Assembly: GCF_000758625.1 (NCBI RefSeq)
Contig: NZ_CP009283.1
Span: 4,227,501-4,291,500 of the forward strand
Source of the DNA: Paenibacillus sp. FSL R7-0273
GTDB taxonomy: Bacteria; Bacillota; Bacilli; Paenibacillales; Paenibacillaceae
Direction of reading: 5' to 3'
DNA length: 64,000 nt
Below are positions 52,323-60,542 of this stretch, in pieces. Each line of letters starts with the position of its first letter. Position 1 is the first letter of the stretch. Below the pieces are notes generated by a model. The model saw nothing but the letters and a program-made list of their open reading frames with translations, ran no database searches and was not told where the DNA came from. A program made the translations under genes and the position numbers.

Positions 52323-53258
52323 TTACCCGATATGATCAGACATGACAACAGTGTTGTTAATCACATTTTTATCATGGTGCGTCCCCGCACTATCACCCTT
52401 TTGCAAGAAAAGTACACTCAGCCTGTTCACAGCCTCCGCATGCTCCATCGTCAAAGAATGGCTGGCCCCGGCAATCAAGTGGGTCTCCAGATCAGGAATT
52501 AGTCCCTTGGCTTTAGCCATCGCCTTCCCGGCAGGATAGATGACCTCCTTATCGCCTATCAGGAGCAGGGCAGGAACTTGAAAGTTACTGAATTCCTTCC
52601 GGTCAAAGACAGAGGGCATCAACTGCAGAAGCGGCTTTGCATGGCTGTAGCCCGAGATTACCTGATCGCGAAATACAGGGTGCAGCGGCTCGCCTTTGCC
52701 TGAAAACCATAAGAAGGCCTGATCGATCCACTTTTCGGTGTGAAACAATAATGCCGGATAGATTTTTGCAAAAAACTTCAGGCTCATTCGGTGGAACGTT
52801 CCGGCAGGGGCATACAGCAGCAGCTTTAACACCCGTTCCGGATGCGCGAGCGCAAAATTCACTGCCAGGAATCCGCCCATCGAATGGCCGGCCACATCTG
52901 CCCTTGAACACTGCAGCGCATCCAAAACCTCAAGCAGCCACTCATTGGCAGCCTTCCGGTTTTTTATTGCGGCAGCCGGTTTGCTTTTTCCGAAATCGCC
53001 CATTACATCGACCGCATACACGCACCGCTCTTGAAGCAAAGCCTTAATGTTGGGATACCACATCGTGCTGCTCATGGTCATACCATGGAGAAGAATCAGC
53101 GGCTGCTTATCTGAATCACCGAAACAGGTCACATATGTATCTCCGAATGCCGTCGCGATATAGCGTGACGTCCCTTTTAAATCAAAATGCTCCAGGCATT
53201 TGGCATAGTAATGATAGTATTCTTCTTCGGCTGCTTTACTCTTAAAAATAGATCCCAT
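52323..53258 (-). CDS. Alpha/beta-hydrolase with a G9 ribosome site
   Basis: 311 residues. The nucleophile elbow is AGHSMGG (S in GHSMG), the oxyanion region LILLHGMTMSS, the acid GDKEVIYP and the histidine GASHSLTMEHAE. It resembles esterases, lactonases and haloperoxidases; the substrate is not readable. The start ATG follows a run of nine G on the minus strand (53262-53270) that functions as the ribosome site. Such a tract may vary in length. It lies between the FlxA-like gene and a Nudix gene in the same direction. Confidence 0.85.
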   Translation of the reverse strand: MGSIFKSKAAEEEYYHYYAKCLEHFDLKGTSRYIATAFGDTYVTCFGDSDKQPLILLHGMTMSSTMWYPNIKALLQERCVYAVDVMGDFGKSKPAAAIKNRKAANEWLLEVLDALQCSRADVAGHSMGGFLAVNFALAHPERVLKLLLYAPAGTFHRMSLKFFAKIYPALLFHTEKWIDQAFLWFSGKGEPLHPVFRDQVISGYSHAKPLLQLMPSVFDRKEFSNFQVPALLLIGDKEVIYPAGKAMAKAKGLIPDLETHLIAGASHSLTMEHAEAVNRLSVLFLQKGDSAGTHHDKNVINNTVVMSDHIG

Positions 53259-53282
53259 AAGCCCCCCCCCGCATTTGACGAA

Positions 53283-53765
53283 TTATATCGTTCTGTTTAA
53301 TTTCACTTCAAAATCCGGCTTAGTAACATAATCCATATAGTGCGTTTTCCCGTCAAAATCGAGATAAGCCTGATAACGCGCGCGGATAGCCGGGGCAGTA
53401 ATCAGCTCAAGCACCTGATCCTTAGCGACCCAGCGGCAGTCTGAGGTCTCATCGGAGGTACGCAGCTCCCCGCCGACAGGCTTGCAGATAAAATCCAGCA
53501 TTACTTTCGTCGGTACAGTAGTCACACCGTCATACCATTTATGAACACCCGTGTTGGAAACAACCCCATATAGCTGTGAGACGGTTACGTCTATTCCGCT
53601 TTCTTCATGGATCTCCCTGATCAAGGCATCCAGCAGATTCTCTCCGATCTCCACCTGTCCTCCCGGGCACACCCAGCCTCCCCGAAAAGTCTTCACCAAA
53701 AGAATTTGCCCTTCCTCATTCTCCACAATCCCGCTGACCGCAACAATATGCGTTGGCCACACCAT
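53283..53765 (-). CDS. Nudix hydrolase
   Basis: 160 residues from the ATG at 53765; the ATG at 53771 overlaps the GGAGGA site. The Nudix box GGQVEIGENLLDALIREIHE followed by ESGI is complete with REXXEE glutamates. The mutT-like N-terminus VSGIVENEEGQILLVKTFRGGWVCPGGQ binds the nucleotide diphosphate. The exact substrate is unknown; ADP-ribose or oxidised nucleotides are typical. Upstream of the hydrolase gene by about 25 bp and possibly cotranscribed. Confidence 0.88.
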   Translation of the reverse strand: MVWPTHIVAVSGIVENEEGQILLVKTFRGGWVCPGGQVEIGENLLDALIREIHEESGIDVTVSQLYGVVSNTGVHKWYDGVTTVPTKVMLDFICKPVGGELRTSDETSDCRWVAKDQVLELITAPAIRARYQAYLDFDGKTHYMDYVTKPDFEVKLNRTI

Positions 53766-53864
53766 ACACATTCCTCCCTATTGATCAAAAGTATTATGCA
53801 GAGCCTTATGTATCCCATTATATTCGCGGGCAATTTCAAAAAACCTCTCCGTTGTGCGGCCAAT

Positions 53865-53922
53865 ACAGACAGAAGGACTGTCCCCCCTCACCGATGGTGT
53901 GGAGTACAGTCCTTCTGTCTGT
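53865..53922. repeat. Near-perfect 17-bp-arm hairpin
   Basis: ACAGACAGAAGGACTGT and ACAGTCCTTCTGTCTGT are perfect inverted arms around a 24-nt loop with a second CCTCACC/GGTGTGG pairing. There is no T tract, so it is not a standard terminator. It lies between the Nudix and catalase genes. Confidence 0.75.
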
Positions 53923-53968
53923 GCACTGCTTACTATATTTATCTGCTTGTAAAAGCTTGGGCAGCCTT

Positions 53969-54823
53969 TTACAGGCTTTCCATTCCCTTATTGACGAGGT
54001 AAGGACCCGAGCCTAACGTGGAATGCTGATGATCTGCCGGCTGCGCCAGCATAGGCGCACCACCCTGCGGAACCGGCTTCGAGACATATTCGAAATCGCC
54101 GGTTCCATCCGGCAGCGGCCCGCTGGCCCAGCTGCCCTGACTGCTCTCCTCACCCTCAGAGAGGTTAAGGAACTGGCGCGTCGCCGGTTCAACCGTCAGC
54201 TCGCGCGGGAAGGAGGCCGGAGCGATAATTCCCTCCATCTCCTCAATCTCGGCGATTGCCGCCTTCCACTGGTTCTGGTGCAGAATGTCACGCGAGATCA
54301 TAAAGGAGAGCATATCGCGGATGCCGGGGTCGGTGGTCTGCTCATACAGACGCACGACCTGCACCAGCCCTTGGGACTCTGCGTTCAGGTTGGCTCTGAA
54401 ATCGGCCAGCAGATTGCCGCTGGAGATAATATATTTACTGTTCCACGGATAACCGTTACTGTCGGTCGGAGCTGCCCCCATACCGGAAACGATCAAATGC
54501 TGCGGGTTGGTTCCGCCAAGCACGGCTGCAACCAGCGGGTCCTGAGCAGCAGCATCCAGCTCGGCAGCGGGAGCACCGTCCAGCAGCTGGGCGATCATCG
54601 TACACAGCATCTCAACATGTCCGATTTCCTCGGTTCCGATATCCAGAAGCATATCCCGGTATTTCTGCTCCGCCCGGCAGTTAAAGCCCTGGAACAGATA
54701 CTGCATCATAACTGACATTTCACCGTATTGGCCGCCCAGCACCTCCTGGAGTTTACGGGCATACACCGGGTCTGGTCTCTCAGGCTTTGCCCGGTACTGG
54801 AGTTCCTTGATGTGATAAAACAT
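53969..54823 (-). CDS. Manganese catalase-family protein (CotJC-like)
   Basis: 284 residues from the ATG at 54823 (AAGGAGGATG upstream). The di-manganese ferritin-like core has QYGEMSVMMQYLFQGF, GTEEIGHVEMLCTMIAQLL and SRDILHQNQWKAAI, with E, H and E/H ligands in the usual positions. The family includes catalases and the spore-coat CotJC. Small size and the upstream collagen-like gene suggest a spore-coat setting. A role in peroxide breakdown is inferred. Confidence 0.88.
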   Translation of the reverse strand: MFYHIKELQYRAKPERPDPVYARKLQEVLGGQYGEMSVMMQYLFQGFNCRAEQKYRDMLLDIGTEEIGHVEMLCTMIAQLLDGAPAAELDAAAQDPLVAAVLGGTNPQHLIVSGMGAAPTDSNGYPWNSKYIISSGNLLADFRANLNAESQGLVQVVRLYEQTTDPGIRDMLSFMISRDILHQNQWKAAIAEIEEMEGIIAPASFPRELTVEPATRQFLNLSEGEESSQGSWASGPLPDGTGDFEYVSKPVPQGGAPMLAQPADHQHSTLGSGPYLVNKGMESL

Positions 54824-54903
54824 AGTATGCATCCTCCTTGTCCATGTTTGGTGTCTGATTTGTCCTAATTCCATTACCCGCATCACCAGGAATTAATCAG
54901 AAG

Positions 54904-54932
54904 CAAAAAAAGAACAGTCCGCAGACTGTTCT
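54904..54932 (-). terminator. Intrinsic terminator after collagen-like gene
   Basis: Minus strand AAGAACAGTC, TGCG, GACTGTTCTT, then T-rich, just after the collagen-like gene stop. Confidence 0.8.
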
Positions 54933-54946
54933 TCCAGCCGTCAGCC

Positions 54947-55339
54947 TTAGAAGCAGGTGAACGAGCTAACCCGGTTCAAATCTATACCGAAGTATCCCCA
55001 GAAAAATCCGTACCATCTGAACCCTGCGATAGAATTACGCCCGACGAATACCGGGTAGAACCAGAACTGCTCGCCGTTGTTCAACCAGACGTAGGTGTTG
55101 CGGAACAGGCAGCGTCTGATCCCGCCGGGATCGACGGCATATGCGGTGGCGGACATTTGCGGTACGAATTGCGGCGGCGGTGCCGTTGGTGGCTGAACCC
55201 CTCCCGGGCCTCCACCCGGTCCACCGGGTCCACCGGGGCCTCCCGGGCCTCCTGGCCCTCCGGGCCCTCCAGGTATACCAGGTCCACCCGGGAATCCCGG
55301 AAAGCCTCCGCCGGGTCCCGGCGCTGGAAAAAATCCCAT
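54947..55339 (-). CDS. Collagen-like Gly-X-Y protein with aromatic C-terminus
   Basis: 130 residues. After GFFPAPGPGGGFPGFPGG the N-terminal third is almost pure Gly-Gly-Pro/Gly-Pro-Gly triplets (about 10-50), a collagen-like stretch, followed by a Pro-rich linker and a C-terminal aromatic, cysteine-containing domain (EQFWFYPVFVGRNSIAGFRW, SFTCF). No signal peptide is evident. Such proteins are typical of spore surface layers in this group. It lies upstream of the Mn-catalase gene with its own terminator between them. The ATG follows AAGGAGCG. Confidence 0.75.
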   Translation of the reverse strand: MGFFPAPGPGGGFPGFPGGPGIPGGPGGPGGPGGPGGPGGPGGGPGGVQPPTAPPPQFVPQMSATAYAVDPGGIRRCLFRNTYVWLNNGEQFWFYPVFVGRNSIAGFRWYGFFWGYFGIDLNRVSSFTCF

Positions 55340-55465
55340 ATGTGATCGCTCCTTCCAATTGTTTAGGCATAATCATCATATGCATCCGCGGATGGATCGC
55401 TTGGGCGGATGCCCTGTTAAACACCCCGGACCGGCCGCTACAGCTTAAAGACAAGAGAAAAAAAT

Positions 55466-55504
55466 AAACCGGCAGCCCCGCTTCTCGCGGGACCGCCGGT
55501 TTCA
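55466..55504 (-). terminator. Intrinsic terminator of degV gene
   Basis: Minus strand AAACCGGC with GCCGGTTT and inner CCCGC/GCGGG pairing, then T-rich. Confidence 0.8.
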
Positions 55505-55540
55505 TATGCAAGGCTGTTGCCTTAAAGCAAGGCCTTAGCT

Positions 55541-56431
55541 TTAGTGTGCAGGCTCCATCTCCATATCCGGAGCTGTAATGCTGTTAACGGCTGTGCTGTT
55601 GATCCATGAAAGCGCAAGTGTGCCCTCGCCCATGTGAACGCCTACAACGGGAACAAACGTCATGATTTCAGTACGGATAGAGGGTGAGATTTCCTTAATG
55701 ACCGACTCCAGGCTCAGCGCCTCTTCAATATTGTTGGCATGCATAATGCAAATATCCTGGATCTGCCGGATATCCTTACGGAGGGTCTCCAGCAGGACCT
55801 GCTTCGTCTTCTTGTAGGTGCGGATTTTGTCCACAACGACAATTTTCCCCTCATCGAACTTCAGCAGCAGATGTATCCGCATCAGCTGGCCCAGCAGCAG
55901 CTGGGAGCCGGAGAGCCGCCCGCTGCGGTGCAGCTGGCTCAGGCTGGCCGGAATCAGATAGAAGGACATCTCTTTAATCATATCCCCGATTCTATCCTTA
56001 ATCTCCAGTGCAGAGCAGCCTGCCTGCTGCCAGTGAACACCGCGGCGGATCATCTCACGAATCGGATAAGCACCTACCCTGGAATCAATACCGATGACAT
56101 CAACGCCGGCGATGTCTGCCGCCTGCATCGAGGTATGAAACGTACCGCTTAGCTCGGAGGAGCAATGAATCGCAATAATCTCGTCATACTCTTCCTTCAG
56201 ACGCTCGTATAGCTCTACAAATTCACCGATCGGCGGCTGGGAGCTGCCTGCCTTATCGCTCTTACGCATTTTTTCATAGAATTGATCAGCGCTGATATCT
56301 ATATTTTCCTTATAACATTCATTATCAATAATTAGACGTAAAGGGATAATGTAAACATGGTTATTCTTGGCGAATTCAGAATCAATGGTGCTCGTGCTGT
56401 CGGTTACCCAGGCGATGGATTTCATAGTCAT
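55541..56431 (-). CDS. DegV-family fatty-acid-binding protein
   Basis: 296 residues, complete. Family motifs: AWVTDSTSTID at the start, SSQPPIGEFVELYE, IHCSSELSGTFHT, DSRVGAYPIREM, and GVHMGEGTLALSWI near the end. DegV/FakB proteins bind fatty acids for phosphorylation by FakA; two fak genes are not near. The start may be the ATG at 56431 or 56425. Lipid binding is inferred from family. Confidence 0.9.
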   Translation of the reverse strand: MTMKSIAWVTDSTSTIDSEFAKNNHVYIIPLRLIIDNECYKENIDISADQFYEKMRKSDKAGSSQPPIGEFVELYERLKEEYDEIIAIHCSSELSGTFHTSMQAADIAGVDVIGIDSRVGAYPIREMIRRGVHWQQAGCSALEIKDRIGDMIKEMSFYLIPASLSQLHRSGRLSGSQLLLGQLMRIHLLLKFDEGKIVVVDKIRTYKKTKQVLLETLRKDIRQIQDICIMHANNIEEALSLESVIKEISPSIRTEIMTFVPVVGVHMGEGTLALSWINSTAVNSITAPDMEMEPAH

Positions 56432-56674
56432 TACTCTCTTTCGTGAGGGATTTGATATTATTCGGAAGCGGCAGCCTTAATGATCTGCTTATGCGTAAAT
56501 TATACAGGAAGCCAGGCGTCCGTATAGCGTTTACGTGAATATCCCTGCACTTTTTTTCAACTAAATTCGACATATCATCACATTATATATGATAGATATA
56601 CCTATTAATGAACAGGCAGACTATGTTATGTAAATACAAAAAAATGGATAAACACCTGCTGTTTCTTAAAGAAA

Positions 56675-56703
56675 AGAGCCGCACAATTTCTGTGCAGCTC
56701 TTC
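56675..56703 (-). terminator. Intrinsic terminator after the VOC gene
   Basis: Minus strand AAGAGCTGCACA, loop, TGTGCGGCTCTT then TTCTT. Confidence 0.75.
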
Positions 56704-56710
56704 CCGGTAT

Positions 56711-57133
56711 TCAGCCTTCAAGCTCTGTATAAATTTGAAAGGTTACACCGAATTTATCTGTTACATCCCCAAACCCGGGGCTGAAGGCTTCCTCGCTAAA
56801 AGGTAAATTGACTGTACCGTCTACACGCAAAGCTTCATATATTTTTCTTGATTGCTCTACATCGTTTGTGGTAATGCAAATGGTTACACGCTTTCCATTT
56901 TCAACCGGAGTACCGCCAGGAGCATCCGAGAACATGAGCTCCGACCCGCCGATTTTCAGCTTGGCATGTGCCACAAGACTCCTCAGATCATCCGTAAACG
57001 TATCAGGCATGTCCGGCATTTCACCGTAAGTAGTAATAGAGAGAAGCTCCGCACCTATGGCCTGTTCATAAAAGTGAATCGCTTCCTTTGAGCGCCCCTC
57101 CAAAGTAATATAGGGGGTAAGTTTTACTGACAT
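56711..57133 (-). CDS. PhnB/YjdN-type VOC protein
   Basis: 140 residues. Start SVKLTPYITLEGRSKEAIHF YE-like first half and GFGDVTDKFGVTFQIYTELE second half match the PhnB-type VOC family (phosphonate-independent glyoxalase-like). The ATG follows AAGGAGGAAC. It lies 97 bp downstream of an ECF sigma gene in the same direction and is a candidate member of its regulon. Substrate unknown. Confidence 0.85.
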   Translation of the reverse strand: MSVKLTPYITLEGRSKEAIHFYEQAIGAELLSITTYGEMPDMPDTFTDDLRSLVAHAKLKIGGSELMFSDAPGGTPVENGKRVTICITTNDVEQSRKIYEALRVDGTVNLPFSEEAFSPGFGDVTDKFGVTFQIYTELEG

Positions 57134-57230
57134 GATATGTTCCTCCTTGAGTTTGAATGGAATCAGATTTGTGATTCATTAGTATAGACGTTTCCGCAGC
57201 CGGAAAATCATCGGTAGGAATATCAAATCC

Positions 57231-58190
57231 TTAATTTCTTTTAAGTTCAGGAGGTAATCCGAAGCGGGCAAATAATTCAGAATCTATGAAGTGATGAATA
57301 TGGGCAATCTTACCCTGGCTGATCTCCAGGACATGAATGGCCCACGGCGTTAAAGGCCCTTCTGCTCCAGCCGGAGCATACTGGGCAAAAGCGGGGCTAT
57401 TCCCGTTAGCACGGACCGGCACCAGCCTGGACCCCAGACAATGGCTGCGTGTTATACTGTAGAACGATGATAGATCCGAGCTGCCGCGCACCCACATTGT
57501 AAACGGCGGCATGGACAGGCTTCCGTCTCCGTTAAACAAGGCTATTAATGCTTCGATATTGTACTGTTCAAACGCTTCTACATAACTGTCGATCAGCTCC
57601 GCGTCTGCTTCGGCAGCTCCCTTCTTCAATTCCTCTGAGCGGAGATCCGACCGGTTAACCGCCGCCCTTGCCCGCTGCAAGGCACTGTTGACAGCTGCTG
57701 TGCTCATCCCCAGCGCGTCTGCGGATTCTCCCGCCGACCAGCGGAAGACATCATTCAGAATCAGTACAGCGCGCTGCCGGGGCGGCAATAGCTGAAGTAT
57801 GGCGATAAAGGATAACCGGATGCTTTCCCTGCTTATCAGGATATCAGCCGGGTCTGCGCCATCACCGGGGGCCGGCCAGATCCAGGAATCCCGGGGCAGG
57901 CTGTCCCGGGGCTCGGCTACAGTAGCTGCCGGTTCCGATATATCCATCGGAAGCGCCCGGCGTTTGGCAGACCTCAGCCTGTCCAGACAGATGTTGGTAG
58001 CAATCCGGTATACCCAGGCTCTGCGCGAGGAATGATCTCTGAGCTGATCCCAGCCCTGCCAGGCACGGAGCATCGTATCCTGGACCGCATCCTCCGCCTC
58101 AACAATCGACCCCATCATCCGGTAACAATATCCCGTTAATTCAGAACGCATCTCCTGGAGCAGGTCTAACTCAGCTTGCTTTTGGCTCAT
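57231..58190 (-). CDS. ECF sigma factor with SnoaL-like C-terminal domain
   Basis: 319 residues. Sigma region 2 (about 10-80) contains CYRMMGSIVEAEDAVQDTMLRAW, region 4 (about 125-180) contains LLPPRQRAVLILNDVFRWSA and ALGMSTAAVNSALQRARA. The C-terminal ~110 residues (EAFEQYNIEALIALFNGDGS, IHVLEISQGKIAHIHHFIDS) form an NTF2/SnoaL-like domain, as in the sigma groups that carry a ligand-sensing tail instead of an anti-sigma factor. No anti-sigma gene is adjacent. ATG after GGAGGGGGG. Confidence 0.88.
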   Translation of the reverse strand: MSQKQAELDLLQEMRSELTGYCYRMMGSIVEAEDAVQDTMLRAWQGWDQLRDHSSRRAWVYRIATNICLDRLRSAKRRALPMDISEPAATVAEPRDSLPRDSWIWPAPGDGADPADILISRESIRLSFIAILQLLPPRQRAVLILNDVFRWSAGESADALGMSTAAVNSALQRARAAVNRSDLRSEELKKGAAEADAELIDSYVEAFEQYNIEALIALFNGDGSLSMPPFTMWVRGSSDLSSFYSITRSHCLGSRLVPVRANGNSPAFAQYAPAGAEGPLTPWAIHVLEISQGKIAHIHHFIDSELFARFGLPPELKRN

Positions 58191-58319
58191 CTACGTATCC
58201 CCCCTCCAGGAAACTATAAACGCTAACCGGATTATTTTCCACCCATCAATAAAAGGACCATTCCCCTCACCAGAAGATGCGGAGCATGGTCCTTTAACTG
58301 CTTATCCAGCAGCTTCATA

Positions 58320-58589
58320 TTAGTCAAGAAGTGATGTAAACCCAATTGCAGCAAGCAGCAGCACACCGATGCCCAGCAAAATGCCTCCTATCAGAGAATA
58401 TCTGGCCTCCTGTTGAAACGACGCAGTACCGGGCCCTCCGGGCGCAGGCGGACCAGGCTTTGCAACCACGCCTTCCTGACCTGTACGCCGGCCGGTACGC
58501 CGCCTTTTGTAACCTATTATCAGCAACACGGCACCGAGCAGAGACAGGAAGCTGCCTGGATAAACGAATGCCATCCACAGACCACTCAT
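58320..58589 (-). CDS. Small two-helix membrane protein
   Basis: 89 residues from the ATG at 58589, which follows GGAGGGG. Two hydrophobic helices (FLSLLGAVLLIIGY, SLIGGILLGIGVLLLAAI) flank a basic Pro/Gly-rich loop. I do not recognise the family. Confidence 0.65.
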   Translation of the reverse strand: MSGLWMAFVYPGSFLSLLGAVLLIIGYKRRRTGRRTGQEGVVAKPGPPAPGGPGTASFQQEARYSLIGGILLGIGVLLLAAIGFTSLLD

Positions 58590-58682
58590 GTTACCCCTCC
58601 TTGTTTGGCTGTCTTTCTTAATACTAAACACTGCTGCGTTTAGCCAAACAGGAAATTCGGATTGCTGAATCAAAATCAGTAA

Positions 58683-58711
58683 TTGTACCACATATTGGGA
58701 ATGTGTATACT
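58683..58711 (+). promoter_or_regulatory. Promoter with operator-like spacer, AAC(3)-type gene
   Basis: TTGTAC (58683-58688), a 17-bp spacer, TATACT (58706-58711). The spacer reads CACAT...ATGTG, an inverted repeat that could bind a regulator. Confidence 0.6.
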
Positions 58712-58762
58712 GATGTAAGGAATAGAAATTAAGGGCACTGCTTCGCTAGCATCGCTAGAGAC

Positions 58763-58792
58763 AACCCCGCTACTTGTAGCCGGGTTATTTTT
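58763..58792 (+). terminator. Leader terminator (attenuator candidate)
   Basis: AACCC-c-GCTAC, tt, GTAGC-c-GGGTT, followed by ATTTTT. It lies inside the leader, between the promoter and the ATG at 58831, so full-length transcript requires readthrough or antitermination. Confidence 0.7.
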
Positions 58793-58830
58793 CGTTTCTT
58801 AAATTAACTGATAAGGCGGCGATTCCGATT

Positions 58831-59631
58831 ATGTTCCCGGACGAAACAAGACCCCTCCTCACCAAAGAAGACCTCATCGGACAGTTCAAAAACTGCGGGC
58901 TCATGGCTGGACAAAATGTTATGGTTCATTCTTCATTAAGTAAGCTTGGTTTTGTTGTAGGCGGAGCCGAGACGCTCATCCGCGCTCTTCTTGAAATCGT
59001 AGGAGATGAAGGAACGCTGATGATGCCATCCCAAACCTGGAAGAATCTTGACCCTTCCACAGGTGTGCACTGGGAGGAGCCTGCAGAGTGGTGGCCTGCC
59101 ATCAGGGAGCATTGGCCCGCCTATGATAAAGAGGTTACTCCGGCAATTGGTATGGGAATTGTAGCCGAGATGTTCCGTAAATGGCCGGGGGCCAAAAGAT
59201 CCGGTCACCCTGCCCGCTCTGTAGCAGCAGTGGGCAAATACGCTGATTACTTAACGGAAAACCATGATCTGAGCAACATTTTCGGGGAGGACTCGCCGCT
59301 GGATAGACTGTACGGTCTGAAGGGTCATGTGCTTTTGGTTGGTGTCGGATACGATAAAAACACGTCACTGCACCTGGCGGAAACGCGGGCAAATTTCCCC
59401 GGCAAGAGGTTTAGCGAGGAGAGCAGCGCCATGCTGGTTAACGGGAAGCGCGAATGGGTTACTTACAGGACTCAGGCCGTGGACGATGAGGATTTTGTCC
59501 GGCTGGGGCAGATTTATGATAGCGAAAAGAGTGTCACGATTCATAGGATCGGAAACGCAGATGTCCGCCTCCTGGAGCAGCGCCCCTTGGTTGACTGGGC
59601 TACAGCATGGATGGAGTGCAACAGGGTCTAA
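58831..59631 (+). CDS. AAC(3)-type aminoglycoside N-acetyltransferase (YokD-like)
   Basis: 266 residues of the antibiotic N-acetyltransferase family PF02522. Key parts: GLMAGQNVMVHSSLSKLGFV near the start, GDEGTLMMPSQTW, SGHPARSVAAVGKYA, FGEDSPLDRLYGLKGHVLLV and the C-terminal ETRANFPGK. Members acetylate the 3-amine of aminoglycosides or related substrates; several chromosomal members such as YokD or FrbF have other substrates, so resistance is unproven. The leader carries a terminator-like hairpin, an arrangement used to induce antibiotic-resistance genes. Convergent with an ArsR gene. Confidence 0.85.
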   Translation: MFPDETRPLLTKEDLIGQFKNCGLMAGQNVMVHSSLSKLGFVVGGAETLIRALLEIVGDEGTLMMPSQTWKNLDPSTGVHWEEPAEWWPAIREHWPAYDKEVTPAIGMGIVAEMFRKWPGAKRSGHPARSVAAVGKYADYLTENHDLSNIFGEDSPLDRLYGLKGHVLLVGVGYDKNTSLHLAETRANFPGKRFSEESSAMLVNGKREWVTYRTQAVDDEDFVRLGQIYDSEKSVTIHRIGNADVRLLEQRPLVDWATAWMECNRV

Positions 59632-59708
59632 TGTTAAAAGATTAGACTCCATTGTTGTAAAACTCGCAGTTATTTGTGGTAAGGTTCACCGTATCGCTCT
59701 AATGACGA

Positions 59709-59743
59709 GAAGAGGGCACCCATATTGGTGTCCTCTATCTTTA
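59709..59743. terminator. Bidirectional terminator-like hairpin
   Basis: AGAGG-g-CACC and GGTG-t-CCTCT form a stem between the convergent AAC(3)-type and ArsR-type genes. Confidence 0.7.
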
Positions 59744-59751
59744 ACTTTGTG

Positions 59752-60447
59752 TCACATTGATTTTATATCCAGCAAAAATACTTCTTTGAAGCCCTTTTCA
59801 CCCTCAGCAGTAATTTGTATCGCGCGTGTTCCAGGCAGACGTCGGACCCATTTCAGCTCTAAAAACCGCTCCAGCAAGGCATTTCCTAATGCTCCGGCAA
59901 GGTGATGACGTCTTTCACTCCAATCCAGGCATTTGTGGGTAAAAGCACGGCGCTTCTTCTTAACCCTATCTAAGTCAATTTGAAGGTCTGTAAAAAACTT
60001 CTCCCCATTCTCAGTAATAGCAAACCCTTCTTTTTCCTCACACAAAAGATCCGTTTTAAGCAGTGCATCGGTTAATCGCACCCCTAAACTCCCGGCGAGA
60101 TGATCATAACAGGTTCTTGCGTAACGCAGCGCCTTGTCTTCTGAAGATTGCTTTAACGACTTTATTTCAACCGGCGGCGCAATGGATAATAAAGTTTCCA
60201 TGACCCGGGCAACCTCCTGATCGCGGATTCCATAGTATCGATGCCTGCCTTGCTTCTCAACAGCAACTACATTCGCATTGACCATTTTCGCCAAATGAAA
60301 GCTTGCTGTCTGAGGCGTAATTCCCGCCATATATGCCAGCTCACCTGCTGCATGGAATCTCCCGTCCAGTAAGACAGTTAATATTGCCGCGCGTGAAGCT
60401 TCACTTACCAGAGTAGCGATCATAGCTGCGTTTGATTGTGCTTTCAT
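59752..60447 (-). CDS. ArsR-family winged-helix regulator
   Basis: 231 residues from the ATG at 60447 (GGAGG, six bases). Winged helix (about 10-90): AILTVLLDGRFHAAGELAYM, TPQTASFHLAKMVNANVV. No cysteine metal site is apparent in the winged helix; a longer C-terminal part (about 110-231) with DLLCEEKEGFAITENGEKFF is typical of ArsR proteins paired with a divergent enzyme. It is divergent from a flavin reductase gene and probably represses it. Confidence 0.85.
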   Translation of the reverse strand: MKAQSNAAMIATLVSEASRAAILTVLLDGRFHAAGELAYMAGITPQTASFHLAKMVNANVVAVEKQGRHRYYGIRDQEVARVMETLLSIAPPVEIKSLKQSSEDKALRYARTCYDHLAGSLGVRLTDALLKTDLLCEEKEGFAITENGEKFFTDLQIDLDRVKKKRRAFTHKCLDWSERRHHLAGALGNALLERFLELKWVRRLPGTRAIQITAEGEKGFKEVFLLDIKSM

Positions 60448-60457
60448 TTTGGCCTCC

Positions 60458-60507
60458 ATTGTGTAATCCATACTTCGATGATCGTGGAACTATTTATATT
60501 ATACAAT
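60458..60507. promoter_or_regulatory. Separated inverted repeat between arsR-type and flavin reductase genes
   Basis: ATTGTGTAAT (60458-60467) and ATTATACAAT (60498-60507) are inverted with nine of ten matches and a 30-bp spacing. A -10-like TATTATA box overlaps the right arm. Candidate operators of the ArsR-type regulator. Confidence 0.45.
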
Positions 60508-60542
60508 TTAGGCAGGATGTATAGAATAGGAGGACAAACAGA

